A stretch of 7,297 nt of DNA from Clostridiales bacterium (lineage in GTDB: Bacteria; Bacillota; Clostridia; Christensenellales; Pumilibacteraceae): positions 1 through 7,297 of the forward strand of contig JAIEBL010000367.1 of the NCBI GenBank assembly GCA_029069015.1, given 5' to 3'. Each line of letters opens with the position of its first letter. Position 1 is the first letter of the stretch. The position numbers and the translations under genes are program-made. The notes beneath the pieces were generated by a model that had not been told where the DNA came from, ran no database searches, and saw only the letters and a list, made by a program, of their open reading frames with translations. Positions 1 through 4,748 of the stretch are shown here, piece after piece.

Positions 1-569
1 TTTTAGGCGCGGTCAAGAAAGCCGAAGAAATCGAAAAACTCAGCAAAATCAAATACACTCGTGAGATCGCCCGCTTAAAAGCTTTCCACGAAAAGTGGAC
101 GGCATACTACGAAAAGCTTTTTCAGGCTTATCCGCTCGATGACCGTTTGGCGGCGTTGGGCGCGTTTAACCGCAAAATGGATAAGATCCTGTCGGGCGTA
201 AAACAAAACGACGAAACGGCGGCGACCGTTATGCCGAGCCCTACGGAAAAAGCGCGTAAAGGCAAAGCGGAAAAGAAGGTGCAAATCGGCTACATCAGCG
301 TTGATGCGGACGACGCCGGCGAAGCGACGGACGTCGGCTATGCCGATATCGTGCCCGACGCCGACCTCTCGTCGCCCGTGCTTACGGGGGACTTTGACCC
401 GATGGAACGCATCAACCGTTATTTTGCCGCCGAGCGGGAAAGAGAGCGCGAGGAAACCGCGGCGACGCAAAAGGAATACGGTGACCGCAGCGAATCGGGC
501 TTTTCGCTCGAAGAAGCGCTCAATCCCACCGAAGACCTTATGGATATTCTGAAAGATTTGGGATTATAG
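1..569 (+). CDS. Hypothetical coiled-coil protein, 3' part only (possibly DivIVA-like)
   Basis: The reading frame is open from base 3 to a TAG at 567-569, so the gene starts upstream of the window; the Met at 147 is internal and is not the start. The visible part is about 188 residues. Residues encoded by roughly 3-200 are rich in Lys, Glu and Ala with heptad-like spacing (for example KKAEEIEKLSKIKYTREIAR), suggesting a coiled coil. The middle is an acidic, low-complexity linker, then a second charged helix (AAEREREREETAATQKEYG), and the protein ends in a compact hydrophobic motif, ALNPTEDLMDILKDLGL. Coiled coil, loose acidic linker and short C-terminal peptide recall DivIVA-type cell-division proteins of Clostridia, but without the N-terminus that is only a guess. 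B. subtilis does not have a recognisable counterpart next to rplU that I can name. That it is a real coding region is well supported; its function is unknown. Confidence 0.75.
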   Translation, partial: LGAVKKAEEIEKLSKIKYTREIARLKAFHEKWTAYYEKLFQAYPLDDRLAALGAFNRKMDKILSGVKQNDETAATVMPSPTEKARKGKAEKKVQIGYISVDADDAGEATDVGYADIVPDADLSSPVLTGDFDPMERINRYFAAEREREREETAATQKEYGDRSESGFSLEEALNPTEDLMDILKDLGL

Positions 570-582
570 AAAAGCGTAATTC

Positions 583-605
583 GCGCGAAAAAACACGCGT
601 CTTTT
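583..605 (+). terminator. Weak candidate intrinsic terminator after the first gene
   Basis: CGCG at 584-587 can pair with CGCG at 596-599, extended by a G-U pair (583/600), across an A-rich 8-nt loop. It is followed by CTTTT at 601-605. The stem is short and the U-tract is only four bases, so termination may be inefficient. Its position, 14 bases after the TAG stop and just before the rplU promoter, is what makes it credible. Confidence 0.4.
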
Positions 606-607
606 GC

Positions 608-637
608 TTGACCGCAATCTTTTAAATATGCTATACT
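608..637 (+). promoter_or_regulatory. Sigma-A type promoter with extended -10 for rplU-prp-rpmA
   Basis: The -35 box is TTGACC (608-613) and the -10 box is TATACT (632-637), separated by 18 bases. TG at 629-630, one base before the -10, makes it an extended -10 promoter. Each hexamer is one base off consensus. Transcription should start near 643-646, leaving a leader of about 80 nt before rplU. This strength fits a ribosomal protein operon. Confidence 0.85.
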
Positions 638-644
638 ATTTTAC

Positions 645-724
645 GAGTCGTGTAAAGAAGGCTTTTCAAACGGCGCTTGTGCCTGCCTTTCTTTAGCGGG
701 TACAAACATTGGGAGGTGCAGAAT
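645..724 (+). promoter_or_regulatory. rplU 5' leader, candidate L21 autoregulatory leader
   Basis: The transcript between the predicted start site and the rplU ATG holds an 8-bp helix: GTGCCTGC (679-686) with GCGGGTAC (696-703), containing two G-U pairs and a 9-nt pyrimidine-rich loop (687-695). The helix ends 8 bases before the Shine-Dalgarno sequence GGAGGTG (712-718). In Firmicutes a structured leader upstream of rplU-ysxB-rpmA is known as the L21 leader and is thought to give feedback control by L21. Position and structure support that assignment; I could not test it against the Rfam model. The upstream segment 654-661 is complementary to the hairpin loop, which would allow a pseudoknot or an alternative fold. 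Confidence 0.6.
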
Positions 725-1015
725 ATGTACGCAGTCATCGAAGCGGCAGGTAAGCAATACCGCGTATCGGAAGGAGAGGTGCTCGAAGTCGACAAGCTCG
801 CGGGAAACGTGGGCGATACGGTCGAATTTCCCGTACTCTTGACGTCGGATAACGGCAGCATCGACACCGCAAAGAAAGTTGCGAAGGCGGAAATCGTAAA
901 ATTCGTGTTTGCCAAGAAAATCATCGTATTCAAATACAAGGCAAAAAAGAACGAACGCAAAAAGAACGGTCACCGTCAGGTACTCACGCGTATCAAGATC
1001 GTATCGATCGCATAA
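725..1015 (+). CDS. rplU: 50S ribosomal protein L21
   Basis: The product is L21, a primary 23S rRNA-binding protein of the large subunit. The 96-residue translation opens with the family signature MYAVIEAAGKQYRV and carries the C-terminal RNA-binding block around residues 65-85 (KIIVFKYKAKKNERKKNGHR), both typical of L21. Its length is slightly below the usual 100-105 residues, and the shortening falls in the variable loop around residues 42-60. The start at 725 is fixed by a strong GGAGGTG at 712-718 and by homology; a TTG-initiated extension from 677 would run through the leader hairpin and is not credible. It is the first gene of rplU-prp-rpmA and ends in TAA four bases before the prp start codon. 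Confidence 0.97.
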   Translation: MYAVIEAAGKQYRVSEGEVLEVDKLAGNVGDTVEFPVLLTSDNGSIDTAKKVAKAEIVKFVFAKKIIVFKYKAKKNERKKNGHRQVLTRIKIVSIA

Positions 1016-1022
1016 GGAAATG
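1013..1022 (+). promoter_or_regulatory. rplU stop / prp start junction with cramped ribosome binding site
   Basis: The rplU stop TAA (1013-1015) is separated from the prp ATG (1020-1022) by GGAA only. The best Shine-Dalgarno-like stretch, AAGGA (1014-1018), leaves a one-base spacer, far below the usual 5-9. Termination-reinitiation by ribosomes finishing rplU is the likely way prp is translated, which would keep protease output below that of L21. Confidence 0.55.
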
Positions 1023-1343
1023 ACGAAAGTCACCGTTACGAAGAAAGGCGGCAAAATCGTCGCGCTGCATTGCGACGGTCACACCGGTTACGGCGTAGAG
1101 GGAGAAGACATCGTTTGCGCGGCGCTCAGCAGCGTAGTGCAGACGGCGGTGCTCGGACTTATGGGCGTCGCGGGAATCAATGCTCGCGTAAAGCGGGGCG
1201 ACGGAATGCTCTCGCTGGAACTGCCCGAAAACCTGTCCGACGAAGCGCGGCACGACGCCGATACGATTCTCGAAACCATGCTACTCGGCGTAGCCGATTT
1301 GTACGAGGGCTACTCGGATTTTATCGAATTGGAGGTTAAATAA
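1020..1343 (+). CDS. prp: Ribosomal-processing cysteine protease Prp (YsxB family)
   Basis: Prp is the cysteine protease that removes the N-terminal extension of L27 in Firmicutes and relatives, an essential step in Staphylococcus aureus. The 107-residue product matches the family in length. The catalytic pair is visible: His21 in CDGHTGYG and Cys33 in [12 protein letters not shown], the usual G-H and C-A/S-A spacing. The start at 1020 (MTKVTVTK) agrees with the family's N-terminal beta strand. The only purine-rich stretch, AAGGA, overlaps the rplU stop and lies one base from the ATG, unusually close, so translation probably depends on coupling to rplU. It sits between rplU and rpmA, the standard Firmicutes order, beside its own substrate. 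Confidence 0.95.
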   Translation: MTKVTVTKKGGKIVALHCDGHTGYGVEGEDIVCAALSSVVQTAVLGLMGVAGINARVKRGDGMLSLELPENLSDEARHDADTILETMLLGVADLYEGYSDFIELEVK

Positions 1344-1345
1344 CT

Positions 1346-1372
1346 ATGTTTATCAATATTCAGCTTTTTGCA
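1346..1372 (+). other. Codons for the Prp-cleavable L27 leader (MFINIQLFA)
   Basis: The first nine codons encode MFINIQLFA, and codon 10 is His (HKKGMGSSK follows). This matches the Prp recognition pattern, normally ending FFA or LFA, with cleavage expected after Ala9 (codon 1370-1372). The mature protein would start HKKG. The cleavage itself is inferred from the family. Confidence 0.85.
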
Positions 1373-1618
1373 CATAAAAAAGGAATGGGATCGTCGAAGA
1401 ACGGTCGTGACTCGCAAGCGCAACGCCTCGGCGTAAAACGCAGCGACGGGCAGCTTGTGCTCGCGGGCAACATCTTGGTGCGTCAACGCGGTACGGCGTT
1501 CCACCCCGGTAACGGCGTGGGTATCGGCAAAGACGATACGCTTTTTGCGCTCGTGGAAGGCAAGGTCAAGTTCGAAAAGAAGGGCGACCGTAAACTTGTG
1601 AGCGTTTATCCGCAATAA
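1346..1618 (+). CDS. rpmA: 50S ribosomal protein L27, Prp-processed type
   Basis: The product is L27, whose N-terminal tail reaches the peptidyl transferase centre. The 90-residue translation shows the conserved core [19 protein letters not shown] (residues 18-36) and the middle strand block [19 protein letters not shown] (about 46-64). It begins with the extension MFINIQLFA, which in Firmicutes must be cut off before L27 can function. GGAGG at 1331-1335, inside the end of prp, is a good ribosome binding site 10 bases before the ATG. The gene is only two bases downstream of prp and is followed by the operon's terminator. Confidence 0.97.
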   Translation: MFINIQLFAHKKGMGSSKNGRDSQAQRLGVKRSDGQLVLAGNILVRQRGTAFHPGNGVGIGKDDTLFALVEGKVKFEKKGDRKLVSVYPQ

Positions 1619-1629
1619 AGAACGTTTTT

Positions 1630-1660
1630 AAAAGGGTTGCCACGTGGCGACCCTTTTTTT
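1630..1660 (+). terminator. Intrinsic terminator of rplU-prp-rpmA
   Basis: AAAAGGGTTGCC (1630-1641) pairs with GGCGACCCTTTT (1646-1657), one T-G pair included, around a 4-nt ACGT loop; T's continue to 1660. The hairpin begins 12 bases after the rpmA stop. It separates the ribosomal protein operon from the downstream nfeD-era cluster. Confidence 0.92.
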
Positions 1661-1716
1661 CATAAAGCGCTAAAAACGGTAAACGATAAAAATTGTAAGC
1701 GGAGTAAGAAAAGAAA

Positions 1717-2241
1717 GTGCTTTTTTGTACGGGCATATTGAATACGCTGGGCGATCTGTTTTCGGGCATGAGCCTTATCACTTTCGTGTTGGTCATCACG
1801 GGGCACATCCTGATCGTCATCGAGCTCTTTCAGCCGTCTCGCGGTATCGTAGGGTACTGCGGCGTGCTCGTGCTTCTTTGCGGCATCGTAGTGCGTATGC
1901 TTTCGGGCGGTACGCTGCTTATGCTGTTTATCATGGTCTTTATCAGCGTGGTGATTATTCTTTCCGTTCACGTTCTCATGCTCTGTCTGCAAAAAAAGGC
2001 TTGGCTTACCCACGCGCTTGCACTCAAATTGGAAGAAAAGGCGAGCGAGGACACGCTCGTAGGTAAAAACGGACTTGCCGAAACCGATCTCGCGCCCGTT
2101 GGCACGGTGACGATCGAGGGGCAGACGATGACGGCATACGGCAATACGTTTATCGAAAAAGGGCAGGCGGTGTGCGTTCTCAGCGTGCGCGGCGATATCG
2201 TTACGGTCGAAGCCGTGACCGCGGACGAAGACGCCGACTGA
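1717..2241 (+). CDS. Short NfeD-like membrane protein
   Basis: NfeD proteins are small membrane proteins with a cytosolic OB-fold that usually work with a flotillin-type partner in organising membrane domains. The 174-residue product has about three membrane segments (roughly residues 18-37, 44-60 and 65-91) and a C-terminal OB-fold domain (about 114-167) with the family pattern VGKNGLAETDLAPVGTV ... FIEKGQAVCVLSVRGD. The loop ELFQPSRGIVGYCG between helices one and two is also typical. There is no N-terminal ClpP-like serine protease domain, so this is the short class, like B. subtilis YqeZ's C-terminal half. I chose the GTG at 1717: GGAG at 1701-1704 lies 12 bases upstream and the next in-frame Met (1768) would cut into the first helix. 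Position ahead of yqfC fits, but the expected flotillin gene floA is missing between them. Confidence 0.85.
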   Translation: MLFCTGILNTLGDLFSGMSLITFVLVITGHILIVIELFQPSRGIVGYCGVLVLLCGIVVRMLSGGTLLMLFIMVFISVVIILSVHVLMLCLQKKAWLTHALALKLEEKASEDTLVGKNGLAETDLAPVGTVTIEGQTMTAYGNTFIEKGQAVCVLSVRGDIVTVEAVTADEDAD

Positions 2242-2252
2242 CGCGTTTCCCT

Positions 2253-2281
2253 TCATAACCGTAAAGATGAGCGCATACAAT
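2253..2281 (+). promoter_or_regulatory. Candidate sigma-E (sporulation mother cell) promoter at yqfC
   Basis: CATACAAT at 2274-2281 is an exact match to the sigma-E -10 consensus CATACAHT. TCATAAC at 2253-2259 matches five of seven positions of the -35 consensus KMATATT, with a 14-base spacer in the normal range. In B. subtilis, yqfC and yqfD are sigma-E controlled, which makes the site biologically sensible. The snag is that transcription would begin at about 2287-2288, on the yqfC start codon itself, so the transcript would be leaderless for yqfC. Confidence 0.45.
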
Positions 2282-2286
2282 ACCGT

Positions 2287-2583
2287 ATGGGCTTTTTTAA
2301 AGAAACGGCAACCCTGCTCGGCTACGACGAAGCGCGGCTCAGCATGGGATATTCGTACACAAACTTCAACGGTGAAGCGGTGTATCTCGAAGGCGTCACC
2401 GCGTTGCTTCGTATCGGCAGCGAAGAAACGGCGTTCAAACTCAAAAAGGGCGTATTGTACGTGCGCGGGCAGTCGCTGACCGTTTCCGAACTGCGTAAGG
2501 GCAGCGCGCTTGTGCGCGGGATTATCGAGAGCGTAGACACCGAGAGCAAAAGCGAAAAGACGCGGGGAAAGGACAATGCGTAG
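2287..2583 (+). CDS. yqfC: Sporulation protein YqfC
   Basis: This is a member of the YabP/YqfC family, small sporulation proteins of unknown biochemical role; in B. subtilis YqfC is made in the mother cell and is needed for efficient sporulation with YqfD. The 98-residue product has the family's all-beta core (about residues 18-85), seen in YTNFNGEAVYLEGVTALLRI and LKKGVLYVRGQSLTVSELRK, ending in VRGIIESV, aligned by eye with B. subtilis YqfC. A charged tail (DTESKSEKTRGKDNA) follows. No convincing Shine-Dalgarno precedes the ATG at 2287; AAAGATGAG (2263-2271) is distant. The ATG at 2344 would truncate the first strand, so 2287 is preferred. The gene overlaps yqfD by eight bases. Confidence 0.82.
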   Translation: MGFFKETATLLGYDEARLSMGYSYTNFNGEAVYLEGVTALLRIGSEETAFKLKKGVLYVRGQSLTVSELRKGSALVRGIIESVDTESKSEKTRGKDNA

Positions 2584-3691
2584 CGGTTGCGTGCGCCTTA
2601 GGGTGGAGGGGTATAACCAACTGCGGCTTTTAAACGCGCTGAATCGCGAAGATATCGCCGTTTTCGATTTTTTGCGCGAAAAATCGACCGAATGCTTATT
2701 TTCGGTATCTAAAAAAGACGCCCCTAAAACTTTTGCTATTTTAAACGAACTGTGTTATACGTATAAGGTAACGGGGGACTCCGGCGCGGTCGCGTTTTTA
2801 AAAACGGCGGCGCGGCGGTCGGGGCTCTTGCTTACGGTCGTGCTGTTGACGGCGTGCATTCTGTTTCTTCGCGGCTTTATGTGGCGTGTCGAAATCTCGG
2901 GATGCAGCGCCGTTCCGCAAAAAACGGTGGAACGCGTGCTCGCCACGGTAGGCGTGAAAACGGGCGGTAAGATTTCCGCATTCGACGCCCGTGCCGCCGA
3001 GACGGCGGTGCGCGGCATAGAGGGCGTCAAGCTCGCGTCTGTGCGCCGTAACGGTACGACCGTGCGGGTGGAGATCTTCGAAAGCGACGAGGTAGCACCA
3101 CCGCTTGCGGGCAGTACGACCGATATCCTTTCTTCGTTCGACGCCACTGTGACGCGCGTCGTTGCGCGCGAGGGCACGGCGCTCGTTAGACCGGGGCAAC
3201 ACGTGTTTGCGGGCACGCCGCTCATCGGGGCGTACCGGCAAAACGCCGAGGGAGAGCAGATCCCGTCTGCGGCGAGCGGTACGGTATACGGCAGAGTGAC
3301 GCATACCGTGAGCGTGACGGTTTCACAGGACCGATACGTCTTCGTTCCCGTGGGCACTCGCAAGCGTACGCTGCTACGCGTGTTCGGACTGACGATAGGA
3401 AAGCCCTTGCAGGCAGGCGGCGGCACGACGGTAGAGTCGCGCGCGGCAAAGCTGAACGTCTTTCTGCCCGTCACGGTGATACGCCAAAAATCCGTGGCGT
3501 ACGAAAAGCGGCTGGTGCACGAATCGGTAGAAACGCTTGCGCAAAAAGAGGAGCAAAAAGCGCTTGCCGAATTCGTTTCCCGTGTGGCTTCTACGGGCTT
3601 TACGGCAAGCCATACGGTGCGGGATTTAGGCGGCGGACAATTCCGCGTCAACGTATTTATCGAAGCAGAGGCGGTCATAGGCGGCGCGTAA
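2576..3691 (+). CDS. yqfD: Sporulation protein YqfD
   Basis: YqfD is a membrane protein of the sporulation programme, partner of YqfC, with unknown molecular activity. The 371-residue product is of normal family length. An N-terminal domain (1-80) precedes a single membrane helix (about 82-101, RSGLLLTVVLLTACILFLRG), followed at once by the family motif FMWRVEISGCSAVPQKTVER, resembling the strand after the helix in POTRA-like domains. Residues 190-225 (TRVVAREGTALVRPGQHVFA and following) look like a biotinyl/lipoyl-type barrel segment with the 'G..V..G..V..GT.LI' pattern; the C-terminus is helical and charged. AAAGGA at 2568-2573 is a good ribosome binding site for the ATG at 2576, which overlaps the end of yqfC (TAG 2581-2583), indicating coupled translation. 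Confidence 0.88.
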   Translation: MRSGCVRLRVEGYNQLRLLNALNREDIAVFDFLREKSTECLFSVSKKDAPKTFAILNELCYTYKVTGDSGAVAFLKTAARRSGLLLTVVLLTACILFLRGFMWRVEISGCSAVPQKTVERVLATVGVKTGGKISAFDARAAETAVRGIEGVKLASVRRNGTTVRVEIFESDEVAPPLAGSTTDILSSFDATVTRVVAREGTALVRPGQHVFAGTPLIGAYRQNAEGEQIPSAASGTVYGRVTHTVSVTVSQDRYVFVPVGTRKRTLLRVFGLTIGKPLQAGGGTTVESRAAKLNVFLPVTVIRQKSVAYEKRLVHESVETLAQKEEQKALAEFVSRVASTGFTASHTVRDLGGGQFRVNVFIEAEAVIGGA

Positions 3692-3758
3692 AGAGCATAT
3701 TGGCTGCATAGAAGAAAACTAAGGGCGCAAAAAAAGCAAACACACGAAAAGAAAAAGC

Positions 3759-4748
3759 ATGGAAAGAAGAATCGAACTCAACGTAGATTTATCGCAACTG
3801 TTCGGGCAGTTGGACGAAAACGTACGGCTTATCGAAAAGCGGTACGATATTTCGGTCCTGCTCTCGGACGGTGCGTTGGTGCTTTGCGGCGACGGTGATC
3901 GGGTAAACGCGGCAGAGTCGCTTTTCCGTGCGCTCGCGTCGCTTTCTGCACTCGGCGAGGAAATCGACCGCGGAGTGGTCTTGCGTACGGCGGGGCTCGT
4001 GGAAAACGGACAAGCCGACCGCATCGGCGAAATCTACGGGCAGGTGGCGGCGGTCACGGCGCACGGCAAAAAACTGCGCGTAAAATCGGCGGGACAACTC
4101 GAATACGTAAACGCCATGAAAAAGAATACGATCGTGTTCGGCATCGGTCATGCCGGCACGGGCAAGACGTTTTTGGCGGTGGCGCGTGCGGTCGCGGCGC
4201 TCCGCGCGGGCGAGGTGCAGAAAATCATTCTGACGCGGCCTGCCATCGAAGCGGGCGAGAAGCTCGGTTTTTTGCCGGGAGACTTGCAGACCAAGGTCGA
4301 CCCATACTTACGCCCGTTGTACGATGCACTCGAAGAGCTTACGGGCGAGAGCTATCTCAAACTCATCGAACGCGGCGTAGCGGAAATCGCGCCGCTCGCC
4401 TATATGCGCGGGCGCACGCTCAAAGCATCGTTCGTGATTCTGGACGAAGCGCAGAATACGACCCGCGAACAAATGCGTATGTTTTTGACGCGCCTCGGGA
4501 GCGGAAGCCGCATGGTCGTCAACGGCGATATTTCGCAAATCGACTTGCCGCCGGGAAAGCAGAGCGGACTCGTCGAAGCGGCGGAAATTTTACAAAACGT
4601 AGACAGAATTGCCGTCGTGCATTTGGGCGCGGCAGACGTGGTGCGGCACGAGCTCGTTACCGAAATCGTGCGCGCTTACGAAAGTGCCGACCTTGAGCGG
4701 CGGCAAGCAGAGAAGGAGAAAGAGAAAGAAAATGGATCCTGTCAATAA
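3759..4748 (+). CDS. phoH: PhoH-family ATPase (PhoH/YbeZ type)
   Basis: PhoH-like proteins are P-loop ATPases related to superfamily 1 helicases; the E. coli homologue YbeZ binds the endoribonuclease YbeY, encoded two genes downstream here. The 329-residue product has an N-terminal KH-like region (about 1-100) and the ATPase core (105-310). Walker A is GIGHAGTGKT (128-137) and Walker B is VILDEAQNTT (226-235). Other signatures are TRPAIEAGEKLGFLPGDLQ (159-176) and, near the C-terminus, DVVRHELVTEIVRAYE (293-308). The Walker A loop has His131 where the family almost always has Pro (GPAGTGKT). The ATG at 3759 lacks a strong Shine-Dalgarno. A Lys/Glu-rich tail overlaps the next gene by 17 bases. 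Confidence 0.95.
   Translation: MERRIELNVDLSQLFGQLDENVRLIEKRYDISVLLSDGALVLCGDGDRVNAAESLFRALASLSALGEEIDRGVVLRTAGLVENGQADRIGEIYGQVAAVTAHGKKLRVKSAGQLEYVNAMKKNTIVFGIGHAGTGKTFLAVARAVAALRAGEVQKIILTRPAIEAGEKLGFLPGDLQTKVDPYLRPLYDALEELTGESYLKLIERGVAEIAPLAYMRGRTLKASFVILDEAQNTTREQMRMFLTRLGSGSRMVVNGDISQIDLPPGKQSGLVEAAEILQNVDRIAVVHLGAADVVRHELVTEIVRAYESADLERRQAEKEKEKENGSCQ

Noticed and set aside
677..724. TTG-initiated N-terminal extension of L21
   Set aside because: It runs through the leader hairpin, has no ribosome binding site, and the ATG at 725 matches the universal L21 N-terminus behind a strong GGAGGTG.
1661..1716. Promoter for nfeD in the gap after the rpmA terminator
   Set aside because: The region is A-rich (GATAAAAAT near 1686) but no -35 with acceptable spacing is visible. 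A promoter must exist here or terminator read-through must supply transcription, but I cannot place one.
1660..2280. Minus-strand open frame (206 codons) opposite nfeD
   Set aside because: It is a His/Asp/Lys-rich shadow of the NfeD coding strand and would have to start within the yqfC start region.
2239..2289. TGA read-through joining nfeD and yqfC, which share a reading frame
   Set aside because: The two products are separate families everywhere known, yqfC has its own ATG, and no read-through context or selenocysteine element is visible.
2755..3678. Long minus-strand open frame (307 codons) opposite yqfD
   Set aside because: It is antisense to a clear YqfD gene, is low-complexity rich in Ser/Thr/Arg, shows no family signature, and is a by-product of codon bias in GC-rich DNA.
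3695..3723. GCATATT (3695-3701) before phoH as a sigma-E -35 element
   Set aside because: It matches KMATATT exactly, but no CATACAHT-like -10 lies 13-15 bases downstream, so I treat it as chance.
4609..4731. Upstream ATG extending the 7TM-HD protein by 41 residues
   Set aside because: The extension is phoH read out of frame, Cys/Arg/Lys-rich, and not similar to the PgpH N-terminus; the ATG at 4732 begins just before the first membrane helix.
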